A stretch of 64,000 nucleotides of DNA from assembly GCF_038008685.1 (NCBI RefSeq), contig NZ_JBBOZQ010000001.1, forward strand, positions 4,464,001 to 4,528,000, given 5' to 3'. Position 1 is the stretch's first letter. Each line of letters begins with the position of its first letter. The notes below the pieces were generated by a model, which was not told the origin of the DNA, did not search any database, and was given only the letters and a program-made list of their open reading frames with translations. Positions 1 to 9,085 of the stretch are shown piece by piece. Source of the DNA: Lysinibacillus sp. FSL W8-0992 (GTDB lineage Bacteria > Bacillota > Bacilli > Bacillales_A > Planococcaceae). A program made the translations under genes and the position numbers.

Positions 1-2
1 TT

Positions 3-899
3 TTGGAAGCTGAACAGCGCTATGCAAGTTTATTAGAAGGAAAAAGCTTTAAACTGTTAGAAACACAAGATATGCGTAAAGATGGTACTGTTTTCGATGT
101 CGAAATTTCACTCTCACCTATCTATGATCGCACAAACAAAATGATAGCTATTTCTGCTATTTCACGCGATATTTCTTATAAAAAGGAAAATGAACTACTT
201 TTACTACAATCAGAAAAGCTAAAAATGGCAGGCGAAATAGCAGCTGGGGTAGCACATGAAATCCGTAATCCTATGGCCGTTATATCCGGTTTTGTTCAAA
301 TGATGAGTACGGAAAAAGATTCAACCTGCTATGCATATACCGAAATAATTCAATCTGAAATCGAACGAATTAACTTAATTATTGGTGAATTTTTAGTGCT
401 GTCCAAGCCTCATGTTGAACAATTAAAAGTCGTATCGATTGACGACGTGATTAACAGTATTAGTCAACTATTTCATCTCGAATTTCAAAAACATAACATT
501 ACCTTTTCACTACATATCGTCAGCGAAGATAACCAAATTTTAGCTAATGAAAATCAGTTAAAACAGGTATTCATTAATATTATTAAAAATGCCATTGAAG
601 CAATTGAAGCACGTACAACTGAAGGAGAAATTATTATTTTCATTGCTAAAGATGCGGAAGGATTAATTATGGTGACAATTACAGATAATGGTGTTGGAAT
701 GTCCGAGGCACTAATTAAGCGTATTTTTGAACCTTTTTATACGACCAAATCAACAGGAACAGGCCTTGGTATGCTCATAACAAACAAGATTATTCAGGAA
801 CATGGCGGCACAATTGCTATTGAAAGCAAGTTAAACTGTGGTTCAACTATAAAAATAAAACTACCGCCAGCAGAAAACAATGAGGTTGGAGGTGTCTAA
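3..899 (+). CDS. Sensor histidine kinase, PAS-HisKA-HATPase (5' end cut by window)
   Basis: This is the C-terminal part of a PAS-containing sensor kinase; the frame is open to the left edge, so the real start lies outside the window. A PAS end (residues 1-60, ending SAISRDISYKK) is followed by a HisKA dimerisation helix with the H-box AGVAHEIRNPMAVISGF (about 80-97). The ATPase domain then shows the N-box (NIIKNAIEAIE), G1 (DNGVGM) and G2 (GTGLGM). It resembles the KinA/KinE kinases of the Bacillus sporulation phosphorelay, which autophosphorylate on the H-box His. No response regulator is adjacent, as is usual for phosphorelay kinases. The signal sensed and the partner cannot be seen. The family call is firm and the sporulation link is inference. 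Confidence 0.9.
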   Translation: MEAEQRYASLLEGKSFKLLETQDMRKDGTVFDVEISLSPIYDRTNKMIAISAISRDISYKKENELLLLQSEKLKMAGEIAAGVAHEIRNPMAVISGFVQMMSTEKDSTCYAYTEIIQSEIERINLIIGEFLVLSKPHVEQLKVVSIDDVINSISQLFHLEFQKHNITFSLHIVSEDNQILANENQLKQVFINIIKNAIEAIEARTTEGEIIIFIAKDAEGLIMVTITDNGVGMSEALIKRIFEPFYTTKSTGTGLGMLITNKIIQEHGGTIAIESKLNCGSTIKIKLPPAENNEVGGV

Positions 900-923
900 A
901 CGTACAAGACACCTCCCTCAGCA

Positions 924-2312
924 TTACTTCATAATAGTACGAATAAGTTTAACCTTTTGTTTATATGGCGGGAAAAGAATATTTGTTTCGAGCTTTGAAG
1001 ATTTTTTTAATATCGATTTTGGATGTGTAAAATTATCAAAGCTTGCCTTTCCATGATAGGCATTAATCCCTGAAGGACCAACCCCACCAAATGGCAAATG
1101 CTGATTACCTACATGTGTTACCGTATCATTTATACAGCCACCACCAAAAGGTAGCTCCTCTAAAAAGTATTGAATGGCTTTTTCATGTTCAGAGAAAAAA
1201 TAAGCAGCTAAAGGTTTAGGCAATTGACGAATTTGATGTATGGCAAGTCGTAAATCATCATATACCATTACTGGTAAAATCGGTCCAAATAGCTCATCTT
1301 GCATTGAAGGACTTGACCACTTCACATATTCAATTATGGTAGGCTCAATATATAAATCATCACGATCTGTTCGCCCTCCATATGTAATTGTGTCCCGCTC
1401 CTCAATTAAAATTTTTTGCAGACGATCAAACTGTCTTACATTTACAATACGACCGTAATCCGGGCTTTTTATCGCATTTTTACCGTAGAAAGAACGGACA
1501 GTGTCCTTTAACAATTTCATAAATCGATCATAAACGTCTTTATGGACAAGTAAATAGTCTGGAGCTACACACGTTTGACCAGTATTTGTGAATTTTCCCC
1601 AAGCTATTCGTTTTGCAGCAACTTCTAAATTGGCCGTTTGGTCGACTATTGCTGGGCTTTTACCACCAAGTTCGAGTGCTATCGGAGTTAACCGTTCAGC
1701 TGCCGCTTTCGCCACTATTTTACCGACCGCTACACTTCCTGTAAAAAATATATAATCAAACGAAGCATGAATAAGTGCGGTTACTTCTTCTTTTTCACCT
1801 TCTACAACACGTATATAGGAAGGATCGAATGTCTCTTCAATAATTTTTTTCACAATATTTGCTGTATGCACAGACGTTTCAGATGGCTTTACAATCGCTG
1901 TATTTCCACCAATAATTGCACCAATTAAAGGCTCCATCACAAGCTGAAATGGGTAATTAAATGGCCCAATAATTAACGTCACACCATACGGCTCTCGAAC
2001 AATAAAACTTTTCCCCATTTGAAGGTGAATTGGCGTTTTAGCCGTTTCAGGCTTCACCCATTCCTCTAAATTTTTCGCCATATAAGAAATACTATCAAGG
2101 ACAATGCCAATTTCTGTTGCATATGCTTCGAACTCACTTTTTCTTAAGTCTAAAAACAATGCATTCAAAATATCCTTTTCATACTTTAAAATACTTTTCT
2201 TTAAGTTCAATAATTGATTTTTTCGAAATTTTACATCTTTTGTAGCGCGAGAAAAATAAAATTGTCGCTGCTCTGTAATCATATTTTCAACATCTTGTGG
2301 CGTAAAATTCAT
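924..2312 (-). CDS. Aldehyde dehydrogenase, class 3 (YwdH-like)
   Basis: A 462-residue NAD(P)-dependent aldehyde dehydrogenase that oxidises aldehydes to acids. The length fits the short class-3 ALDH family. The general-base Glu lies in LELGGKSPAIVD and the nucleophilic Cys in NTGQTCVAPDYLL; the C-terminal half has the FGPILPVM and PFGGVGPSG motifs. The start is an ATG with AAGGGGTG seven bases upstream. It converges with the kinase gene (24-bp gap). The closest B. subtilis type is YwdH. No substrate is suggested by the neighbours; fatty or aromatic aldehydes are typical of the class. Confidence 0.9.
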   Translation of the reverse strand: MNFTPQDVENMITEQRQFYFSRATKDVKFRKNQLLNLKKSILKYEKDILNALFLDLRKSEFEAYATEIGIVLDSISYMAKNLEEWVKPETAKTPIHLQMGKSFIVREPYGVTLIIGPFNYPFQLVMEPLIGAIIGGNTAIVKPSETSVHTANIVKKIIEETFDPSYIRVVEGEKEEVTALIHASFDYIFFTGSVAVGKIVAKAAAERLTPIALELGGKSPAIVDQTANLEVAAKRIAWGKFTNTGQTCVAPDYLLVHKDVYDRFMKLLKDTVRSFYGKNAIKSPDYGRIVNVRQFDRLQKILIEERDTITYGGRTDRDDLYIEPTIIEYVKWSSPSMQDELFGPILPVMVYDDLRLAIHQIRQLPKPLAAYFFSEHEKAIQYFLEELPFGGGCINDTVTHVGNQHLPFGGVGPSGINAYHGKASFDNFTHPKSILKKSSKLETNILFPPYKQKVKLIRTIMK

Positions 2313-2531
2313 AAATAAACACCCCTTTTTTAAAATTGCGATACATAGTTTTGTCTTTTTTGAAACAAACTATCTTTGTCTATACGATACAACATTGAAG
2401 GATAAAAATCCTCCTTCTGAAATAGGGGATGATGTAAAAAAACAGAAATAGTAACTAATGATGCCATGTTTTTTTTTGAGAAACTAGGGAAATATACAAT
2501 TACATATCGAATCGAAACGGGGGCGTAGAGA

Positions 2532-2696
2532 ATGACAACGACAACAGGAACTTGGTGGGAATCCATTTTTTCAGGAGCATTATCGCACGGGATATGTGAA
2601 GAAAAATTATCGTTATTGCAAGATGAGGCTTTTTTATATCTTTCTACAATGCAGTCGGAGAAAGACACTTTATTGGAGGAACCTGAAGTAAATTAA
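2532..2696 (+). CDS. Small hypothetical protein, 54 residues
   Basis: A short reading frame starting MTTTTGTWWESIF and ending EEPEVN. A GGGGGC Shine-Dalgarno-like run sits seven bases before the ATG, and a perfect 14-bp terminator stem begins four bases after the stop. That placement (RBS, frame, terminator) supports a real small gene. The protein is acidic, has one Cys and no membrane segment, and I do not recognise it. A longer frame on the opposite strand (2330-2668) lacks a ribosome binding site and is probably its shadow. Confidence 0.55.
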   Translation: MTTTTGTWWESIFSGALSHGICEEKLSLLQDEAFLYLSTMQSEKDTLLEEPEVN

Positions 2697-2697
2697 T

Positions 2698-2740
2698 AAA
2701 AAGCGCATCATAGGTGGCTATTTCCTATGATGCGCTTTTA
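2698..2740. terminator. Bidirectional terminator
   Basis: A perfect 14-bp stem (arms 2701-2714 and 2724-2737) flanked by A-run and T-run on both sides. It separates the 54-residue gene (+) from the FMN reductase (-), so it can end transcripts from both sides. Confidence 0.85.
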
Positions 2741-2742
2741 TG

Positions 2743-3276
2743 TTAGTTCACAGCTACTGTGTGCTGTATTTTTTTAAGTTCAATCTCTAGACGATTAATA
2801 GCTTCCTCCTCAATAGCAAAGCTGCCGTCCTCTAAACGTATAATTTGCTTGTCGATAATATAAACGGAATGGGCAATATCTGTTGCCCCTAATACAGCCA
2901 ATACTGGTTTTAGAGCATATTCTAACGCAAGTAAATGCCCAATAGAGCCACCTACTGCTATAGGTAAAATCTTTTTACCTGCTAACGCTTTTTGTGGCAA
3001 TAAATCTAAGTAGGTTTTTAATATTCCTGAGTAAGATGCTTTATATATAGGTGTTAAAATGACAACAATATCTGCTTCCTCCACCTTTTGATTTTCTGCT
3101 TTAATGTCTTCACTTGCAAAGTTTGCAGTTATTAACGCAGCAGCTGGCAGTTCATGTACGTGAATTGTGTGTATTGTTGTACTTTGAGCTGAGAAAAAAC
3201 ACTCGACCTTCTCCTGAATCGCCGTCACACGCGAATACCTCGTATTACTGCCATTAATAATCACTACTTTTGTCAT
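2743..3276 (-). CDS. NAD(P)H-dependent FMN reductase (SsuE-like)
   Basis: A 177-residue flavodoxin-fold FMN reductase. The N-terminal phosphate loop INGSNTRYSR (about residues 6-15) and the central LTPIYKASYSGILKTYLDLL segment are typical of the SsuE/MsuE family, which supplies reduced FMN to two-component monooxygenases. I chose the ATG at 3276, which has GGGAGTG at good spacing; an upstream in-frame ATG at 3336 has no such site. The gene stands alone behind a long leader with a hairpin (3423-3479). It could serve the flavin-dependent enzymes at 9.1 or 37.9 kb, but nothing here proves that. Confidence 0.82.
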   Translation of the reverse strand: MTKVVIINGSNTRYSRVTAIQEKVECFFSAQSTTIHTIHVHELPAAALITANFASEDIKAENQKVEEADIVVILTPIYKASYSGILKTYLDLLPQKALAGKKILPIAVGGSIGHLLALEYALKPVLAVLGATDIAHSVYIIDKQIIRLEDGSFAIEEEAINRLEIELKKIQHTVAVN

Positions 3277-3418
3277 CTCGCTCACTCCCTTTATTTTATT
3301 AAATAATTTACTACCCCATCTCGAAGTAGTAGGCATTCTCGATAAATTAAGAAATATTTATTTTGTCATCATTACCAAAGTGGTCATTTATTACTGGCGT
3401 TAATTTCTCCCGTTGACA

Positions 3419-3479
3419 CAAAAAGAGGCTTCTATATTTACAGTCAACAACTAAGCCGTTGTGAAAAATAGAAGCCTCT
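3419..3479 (-). terminator. Leader hairpin followed by T-run (attenuator or small RNA terminator)
   Basis: On the minus strand, two 12-nt arms (AGAGGCTTCTAT and its complement at 3468-3479 and 3424-3435) enclose a smaller CAAC/GTTG hairpin and are followed by TTTTT. The structure lies about 145 bases before the FMN reductase start and 50-75 bases after a possible promoter (TTGACT, 16 bp, TAAATT; 3530-3557). It therefore looks like a transcription attenuator in the leader or the end of a separate small RNA. I could not match it to a known riboswitch. Confidence 0.55.
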
Positions 3480-3589
3480 AGATGTCTAGTCAGCGTATAT
3501 CGTCTAATACCAAGTAATCTTATAAACTTAATTTAACATAATATTAGATAAAGTCAATAAGCTTTAATGGAATTTATATTTGAATACAA

Positions 3590-3622
3590 AAAGGTTGCCA
3601 CAACAATATGTGAACAACCTTC
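3590..3622 (-). terminator. Terminator after lpdA
   Basis: On the minus strand an AGGTTG...CAACCT stem followed by TTTTTG lies about 13 bases after the dihydrolipoamide dehydrogenase stop codon. Confidence 0.7.
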
Positions 3623-3634
3623 TCTCCATTTATT

Positions 3635-4972
3635 TTATTGATGAATCGCTTTACCGAATACCGCTTTTGCAGCATCTCCAATATGCTCTGATACTGTAGG
3701 GTGAGGAAAAATCATATTTGCTAATTCATTTACAGTACCACCGGCATTTTTCGTCGCTAAAATAGCATTGAGTATTTCTGTAGCACCATCAGCAACAACA
3801 CATGCCCCTAAAATATGCCCTTCCTCCTGCGTTACAACAAGCTTTACAAAACCTTCCACATTTCCTTCCATCAACGCCTTTGGATTTGTATTAATTGGCA
3901 TTTTTGTCACCGTATACGCTTGATGAACTTGATCTTCTAACAAACCAAACGTTGCAATTTCAGGATGGGTGTAAACACAACGCGGAATAAGTGCTTGGTC
4001 AACCAACGCTCGTTTAGCCCCCAAAATATAATCCACAACATAAATACCTTCCGCACTAGCAGCATGTGCTAACTGATAGCCTCCCACTAAGTCACCTATT
4101 GCGTAAATATGTGGATGACTCGTTTCATAATGCTTATTTACCGCTATTAAACGACCATCAAAATCAAGCTCTAGCTGTTGTGCAATTTCCGTATTTGGAC
4201 GACGTCCCGTTGCAAATAATAAGTTTTCGTATGTATAGATTCCTTTAGATGTATGAATTTCATTGCCATTAAATTGCTCAAATTGAAAGTTTGTCACAAG
4301 TTCGATACCGATATTTCTCATTTTCTCCCGAATAATCGGTCGTGCATCTGGTTCTTCCGTTTGTAAAATATCTTCACTATGATTCAACATCGTAACTTTT
4401 GTTCCAAGTGGTGCTAAGCTAAATGCCATTTCTACGGCAATGACTCCTCCACCAATAATCGTTAGCTGTTGTGGAAGTTCCCTCATATCAAAAAATGTAT
4501 CCGTTGTATAATATGATGAATTTTCTAGCCCTTTAAATGGCGGCACAAATGGCTTACTACCAGTTGCTAAAATAATATCTTTCGCTGCAAAAATTTCTTG
4601 ACCGACCGTTACCGTTAAATCGGCAGCAACCGACGCCTCTCCGCGGTAAAATGTAATATGATTGCTCGCAATGTACTGTTCTATATTTTCTAAAAGCTCT
4701 TGAACGATTGTATTTTTACGCTGCATTAAACGAGGGAAGTTTACATTAACGACTGGCGTTTCAATCCCCCAATCGTTGCCACGTTGTATTTCTTGCACTA
4801 ATTTACTGTGCTCTAACAAAATTTTCGAAGGAATACAGCCAACATTATAGCAAGCTCCCCCCACTTTATCACGTTCTACCAAAGCTACTTTCATACCACT
4901 TTTAGCTGCATGAATTGCTGCCACATATCCTCCTGGACCTGCGCCAATAATAGCGATATCAAATTGTTCCAC
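3635..4972 (-). CDS. lpdA: Dihydrolipoyl dehydrogenase
   Basis: A 445-residue flavoprotein disulfide reductase (E3-type) that reoxidises dihydrolipoamide with NAD+. The FAD motif GAGPGG is at residues 11-16 and the redox pair C41/C46 lies in GGACYNVGCIPSK. A second Rossmann motif (IIGGGVIAVE) and a FAD loop (HIYAIGDLVGG) follow. The C-terminal HPTVSEHIGD carries the His-Glu pair of the family. The start is GTG, with GAGGTG upstream. No E1 or E2 genes are nearby, so it is a stand-alone E3 or a related reductase; the Tyr after the first Cys (usually Leu) is slightly unusual. Confidence 0.88.
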   Translation of the reverse strand: MEQFDIAIIGAGPGGYVAAIHAAKSGMKVALVERDKVGGACYNVGCIPSKILLEHSKLVQEIQRGNDWGIETPVVNVNFPRLMQRKNTIVQELLENIEQYIASNHITFYRGEASVAADLTVTVGQEIFAAKDIILATGSKPFVPPFKGLENSSYYTTDTFFDMRELPQQLTIIGGGVIAVEMAFSLAPLGTKVTMLNHSEDILQTEEPDARPIIREKMRNIGIELVTNFQFEQFNGNEIHTSKGIYTYENLLFATGRRPNTEIAQQLELDFDGRLIAVNKHYETSHPHIYAIGDLVGGYQLAHAASAEGIYVVDYILGAKRALVDQALIPRCVYTHPEIATFGLLEDQVHQAYTVTKMPINTNPKALMEGNVEGFVKLVVTQEEGHILGACVVADGATEILNAILATKNAGGTVNELANMIFPHPTVSEHIGDAAKAVFGKAIHQ

Positions 4973-5068
4973 GTCTATTCACCTCATTTACCACCTTAAC
5001 ATTTACAAAATTTCAATGCAATGACATATCCTCCTTAAGATACGACGCTGAAATTCACTTAATGAAAA

Positions 5069-5090
5069 AAGCCTCTCACATGAGAGACTT
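5069..5090 (-). terminator. Terminator downstream of the 21-bp array
   Basis: An AAGtCTCTC/GAGAGgCTT stem on the minus strand is followed by six T residues. It would end transcripts from the deacetylase gene after they cross the repeat array and before lpdA. Confidence 0.7.
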
Positions 5091-5144
5091 CTAGTAGTAC
5101 TAGGTGGATATGGGCGTATAGCGGGATTTATTTGAAGCAAAGTA

Positions 5145-5456
5145 ATTCCGCGGGATGAAGCGAGATTTCCGCGGAACGAAGCCGGATTTCCGCGAAACAT
5201 CACTATATTCCCGCGAAACGAAACGGGATTTCCGCGGTACATCACAATATTTCCGCGAAACGAAGCCCGATTTCCGCGGAACAACACTATATTCCCGCGA
5301 AATGATGCGGGATCCCGCGGAACATCACAATATTTCCGCGAATTGAAGCGGGATTTCCGCGAAACGAAGCGAGATTTCCGCGGAACAACACTAAATTCCC
5401 GCGAAACGAAGCCCGATTTCCGCGGAACATCACAATATTCCCGCGATGCATAGCGG
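5145..5456. repeat. 21-bp tandem array 1 (CCGCG family), about 15 units
   Basis: About 15 imperfect units of 21 bp with the consensus core ATTTCCGCGRAAC, fill the gap between the deacetylase stop (5464) and lpdA. One unit is 20 bp. Two unit tails tend to alternate (GAAGC-type and CATCAC-type), giving a partial 42-bp super-period. Many cores are palindromic CCGCGG. Because 21 is a multiple of three the array stays open in several frames on both strands, which creates false proteins of repeated FRGN. No start, ribosome binding site or protein domain supports coding. Confidence 0.9.
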
Positions 5457-5463
5457 TTTTTTA

Positions 5464-6660
5464 TTATTTATTAAAATTAATCCAGAAAACTTCTTTACTT
5501 CCGTCTTGTTTACTAATAATCGTTTTAACGGAATAGCCTCCTGCTTCGTAATTTGCTATATTTTCTTCTGTTGACATCACTCTTGCATTCGTACTTGCCG
5601 CCACTCGGTAACTGCCAAATTCACGTTGTAGCTGACGCTCACCATTCACCATTTTATAAAGTTCAAACCGCGTCTCTTTAGCTTGCAGTGGTCCTTTATT
5701 CATATCACTTTTCAACCAAGCTTTTACTATCACTTTATTTGATGTAACTTGTGCTTCTACTTGAATATCCCGTTGTCGATATTGTTGCTCCGCATGTGTA
5801 TTGTTTTTTTCTAAAATCTTTTTTAAATCATGGGCTGACACTCGATTGCTAGAATCAATTCGTTTAATATGAACGGTTCCTTGTCCAAATAAATTATAGC
5901 CACCCTGTGTAGAGTAATCGATCGTGTAACCCGCCTTTTTAATAGCCTGCTCGGCTATTCGATCATAAACACCATATGGATACGCAAAGGATTTAGGCGC
6001 TATCCCTGTATATTTTTCAATTAATTGATGTGCTTTTGTAATATCCTCTTGAATGTATTGAAGTCGCTCCTCATTTGTAAGGGGCTCCCCATTTTTCTTC
6101 TGATTAAGTATCATTGCCTCGTGTTTTGACTTATCATTGCTCCCTCGCCAATGTAAATCATATGTATGGTTGCCGATATGCATAATACCAGAATCGGACA
6201 TTTCCTTTATTTGTTGCCAGTTCAACATTGGTACATTTTTTCTAGCACCTGTCTCCACATCATTTACGATAACAAACAATGTCGCCTGCATGCCCATTTC
6301 TTTTAATATAGGGTAAGCAATTTTATATACACTTTCATAGCCATCATCTATCGTTAAAAATACAGATTTCTCAGGAATGCGACCGTGCCCTTGTAAATAT
6401 GCGATTAGCTGCTCTTCCGTAAGTGTTGAATAGCCATTGTCCTTAAGCATCTTCAACTGTTCCCGAAATAGCTTTTCAGTAATATTTATATTAGCTATTT
6501 CCTTATACTCACCAAATGAATGATAGTTAATGACCGTAACACCTTTGGCATTACTATATTCATAAAATTTTGTTGTCTTTGCTGCCATTGCCTGATCTGA
6601 CATTGCGATAAAGAAGCAAACAAGTACAACAAATAATAGTATTTTCCTTATATATTTCAT
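5464..6660 (-). CDS. Exported polysaccharide deacetylase (PgaB/IcaB-like)
   Basis: A 398-residue secreted carbohydrate esterase family 4 enzyme. Residues 1-27 form a signal peptide ending in AMA. The NodB domain has the metal-binding motif FLTIDDGYES (D105/D106), the second metal motif GNHTYDLH (H165/H170) and the FAYPYG motif, in the form used by PgaB/IcaB N-deacetylases of poly-N-acetylglucosamine. A C-terminal domain of about 120 residues has no known name to me. AAAGGGA lies before the ATG. No glycosyltransferase genes adjoin, so the substrate (PNAG or peptidoglycan) is inference. Its 3' end abuts the 21-bp array. Confidence 0.85.
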   Translation of the reverse strand: MKYIRKILLFVVLVCFFIAMSDQAMAAKTTKFYEYSNAKGVTVINYHSFGEYKEIANINITEKLFREQLKMLKDNGYSTLTEEQLIAYLQGHGRIPEKSVFLTIDDGYESVYKIAYPILKEMGMQATLFVIVNDVETGARKNVPMLNWQQIKEMSDSGIMHIGNHTYDLHWRGSNDKSKHEAMILNQKKNGEPLTNEERLQYIQEDITKAHQLIEKYTGIAPKSFAYPYGVYDRIAEQAIKKAGYTIDYSTQGGYNLFGQGTVHIKRIDSSNRVSAHDLKKILEKNNTHAEQQYRQRDIQVEAQVTSNKVIVKAWLKSDMNKGPLQAKETRFELYKMVNGERQLQREFGSYRVAASTNARVMSTEENIANYEAGGYSVKTIISKQDGSKEVFWINFNK

Positions 6661-6723
6661 AATATTGGTCCCTTTCCCAAACTATAGTCCACATACAAGT
6701 ATATACGAAATAATGACAGACTG

Positions 6724-6754
6724 AAAGAGACTGTTCGTATAGAACAGTCTCTTT
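6724..6754 (-). terminator. Hairpin downstream of katE
   Basis: A perfect 13-bp stem (arms 6724-6736 and 6742-6754) with a 5-base loop. It lies between the second 21-bp array and the deacetylase promoter and probably ends the catalase transcript, although the T-run is weak. Confidence 0.55.
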
Positions 6755-6778
6755 ATTAATAGAGCATTGGATACTCTC

Positions 6779-6883
6779 TATCGCCGATAAACTTAATCAT
6801 ATCGCCCAAAGGATACTCCCTAGCGCTGGTAAACCCACTTTTATCGCCGCTAAACCCAATGATAGCGCCGATAGAAATGAAAT
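6779..6883. repeat. 21-bp tandem array 2 (CGCCGATA family), 5 units
   Basis: Five consecutive units of exactly 21 bp, each starting TATCGCC or TAGCGC, with tails such as GATAAACTTAATCA. Units start at 6779, 6800, 6821, 6842 and 6863. The last unit ends two bases before the catalase stop codon. Read on the other strand the core becomes TATCGGCG, matching array 3. Confidence 0.85.
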
Positions 6884-6885
6884 CA

Positions 6886-8952
6886 TTAATAAATATTGCG
6901 CTGCCAAAAGCGTTGCTGGGCAATGGCATCTACAAATTTTTTGGCAAATCCAGCATTTCCAGTTGCTAAAATAATGCCTGGCCCTACGTTTGCATTCGAC
7001 ATATTGAAAAACGTTGTTCCTGTTGAAGCAATACCAATTGGTTTAAAATGTCTGTACGCCTCATTAATATAATTGACAATATAGGTGTTAAACTTTGCTT
7101 GATTGTCAGCTCGAACTCCGACAACATATAAGGAATCAAATAGCACCGCATCGGTCGTAATAAATGTATCACTCGCTGTTAACTGTACACCATTAGTGCC
7201 CTTCACAACACCGAGTCTGTCAGAAATGATGCTATATCGAACACCGTTCCTTGTTAAAAACTTCAGTACTTCTCCAACCTCATTGGCATCAAATCCATCA
7301 CCTATTAATACCCCCACTTTAAGTGTCTGTGGCAATTTCACAGTATTTGCCTGACTTAGTGCAGGTGATGATATAGTAACGTTTGATTGCTCACCTGTAG
7401 GTCGATTAACGCCAATATTATCAGCAACTATTGTAGCCATCTCTTTATCAACACGGACAAACATATCAACGACTTGCTGGCGAACGTATTTACTTTTTAC
7501 CTTTCCTACCTCGAAGCTAAAGGCGTCAATGATATGCTGCTTTTCAGGTGGCGACATACTATTCCAAAATAGTCGAGCTTGTGAGAAATGGTCATTAAAG
7601 GACTTACTTCGAGCCCTTGTAATACGTCCCTCAACCTTTTCTTCATAATGCACAAATCCTCCTTCTTTTGCAGTTGATGTTGAAGGAGTATTGCCCGCAA
7701 GCGAATTTTTATGATAGCTAACTTTTCCCATATTAATCGTTTGTCGACTGAATCCATTTCGTTGGTTATTATGAATCGGGCAAACAGGCCTATTAATAGG
7801 AATCTCAGCAAAGTTTGGTCCGCCTAGACGAAGAAGTTGTGTATCAATATATGAAAATAAGCGACCTTGTAGCAGCGGATCATTTGTAAAATCAATGCCC
7901 GGCACAACATTTCCAGGGTGAAAAGCGACTTGCTCGGTTTCAGCAAAAACATTATCCACATTGCGATTCAATGTCATTTTTCCGATTCTTTTGACAGGTA
8001 CTAGCTCTTCTGGCCATAGTTTTGTTGCATCTAAAATATCAAAATCAAATCTAAATTCTTCCTCGGGCTCGATCATCTGGACACCAAGCTCATACTCTGG
8101 AAAATCCCCAATTTCAATTGATTCCCATAAATCTCGCCGTTGAAAATCGGAATCCTTGCCCCCAATAATTTGCGCTTCATCCCATACTAGAGAGTGAACA
8201 CCTAACACTGGCTTCCAATGAAATTTCACGAATCTGGATCTACCTTTGTCATTTACAAAACGGAACGTATGCACACCGAAGCCTTCCATCATCCGAAAAC
8301 TTCTAGGAATCGTTCGATCAGACATATGCCACATAATCATATGTGCTATTTCCTGATTATTTGCAACAAAATCCCAAAACGTATCGTGTGCAGAAGCCGC
8401 TTGTGGCATATCATTATGAGGCTCAGGCTTTACAGCATGAATTAAATCGGGAAACTTAATAGCATCCTGAATAAAAAACACTGGGATATTGTTGCCGACT
8501 AAATCATAATTGCCCTCTTCAGTGTAAAATTTTGTTGCAAACCCACGTACATCACGAGCCGTATCCATTGAGCCTAAGCTCCCTACGACTGTAGAAAATC
8601 TAACAAATACAGGCGTCTTTTTCCCAGGCTCCTGTAAAAAATTTGCTCTCGTATACTCTTTCATCGACTCATATAGTTCAAACTCTCCGTGCGCGGCAAA
8701 TCCTCTAGCATGTACAACTCGTTCAGGAATCCGCTCATGGTCAAAATGCGTCATTTTTTCCCGAAAATGAAAATCCTCCATAATGGTTGGTCCACGAACG
8801 CCAGCTTTCAATGAATCTTCATCATTGGAAACCTTCAGCCCCTGATTGGTCGTCATCTTTTTCCCATCATTATTAACGCGAAATGTCTCTAGTTGTTGAT
8901 CCTTCGCATTCTCAGTCAAATCCTTGCCCTGATTTGATTTAGACTTATCCAC
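6886..8952 (-). CDS. katE: Catalase, large-subunit (HPII-type)
   Basis: A 688-residue heme catalase (2 H2O2 to O2 and water). The catalytic His is H81 in [12 protein letters not shown] and the proximal heme Tyr is in RLFSYIDTQ. The length, and a C-terminal flavodoxin/DJ-1-like domain beginning near [13 protein letters not shown] (about residue 545), mark the large clade-2 type, as in B. subtilis KatE. The start is GTG with AAAGGGG five bases upstream. B. subtilis KatE belongs to the SigB stress regulon; I could not identify a clear SigB promoter here. A 21-bp array abuts the stop codon. Confidence 0.95.
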   Translation of the reverse strand: MDKSKSNQGKDLTENAKDQQLETFRVNNDGKKMTTNQGLKVSNDEDSLKAGVRGPTIMEDFHFREKMTHFDHERIPERVVHARGFAAHGEFELYESMKEYTRANFLQEPGKKTPVFVRFSTVVGSLGSMDTARDVRGFATKFYTEEGNYDLVGNNIPVFFIQDAIKFPDLIHAVKPEPHNDMPQAASAHDTFWDFVANNQEIAHMIMWHMSDRTIPRSFRMMEGFGVHTFRFVNDKGRSRFVKFHWKPVLGVHSLVWDEAQIIGGKDSDFQRRDLWESIEIGDFPEYELGVQMIEPEEEFRFDFDILDATKLWPEELVPVKRIGKMTLNRNVDNVFAETEQVAFHPGNVVPGIDFTNDPLLQGRLFSYIDTQLLRLGGPNFAEIPINRPVCPIHNNQRNGFSRQTINMGKVSYHKNSLAGNTPSTSTAKEGGFVHYEEKVEGRITRARSKSFNDHFSQARLFWNSMSPPEKQHIIDAFSFEVGKVKSKYVRQQVVDMFVRVDKEMATIVADNIGVNRPTGEQSNVTISSPALSQANTVKLPQTLKVGVLIGDGFDANEVGEVLKFLTRNGVRYSIISDRLGVVKGTNGVQLTASDTFITTDAVLFDSLYVVGVRADNQAKFNTYIVNYINEAYRHFKPIGIASTGTTFFNMSNANVGPGIILATGNAGFAKKFVDAIAQQRFWQRNIY

Positions 8953-9045
8953 GCGATCCCCTTTCCTTTTGCACTAATTACGCTCTATATACACTGTATG
9001 TTTTTCTGAAATAAACATGAATGGTTGAGTCCATTCATAAAAAAG

Positions 9046-9075
9046 AACCTTGACTCAATAACGCCAGTCAAGGTT
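9046..9075 (-). terminator. Terminator after the acyl-CoA-dehydrogenase-like gene
   Basis: A perfect AACCTTGACT/AGTCAAGGTT stem with a 10-base loop is followed on the minus strand by TCTTTTTT. Confidence 0.8.
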
Positions 9076-9085
9076 TCTTCATTCT

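Noticed and set aside
2330-2668. 112-codon frame on the minus strand
   Set aside because: It has no ribosome binding site, overlaps the better supported 54-codon gene and its product has no recognisable features.
3277-3636. SAM (S-box) or T-box riboswitch before the FMN reductase
   Set aside because: The conserved S-box blocks and the T-box sequence are not seen; only a hairpin with a T-run is supported.
5003-5346. Open frames of repeated FRGN on both strands in array 1
   Set aside because: They come from the 21-bp period (seven codons) and have no start signals or domain; I treat them as false frames. The same holds at 17875-18087 and 26182-26566.
5145-5456. CRISPR array
   Set aside because: Units are contiguous 21-bp repeats without unique spacers of 30-38 bp, and no cas genes are in the window.
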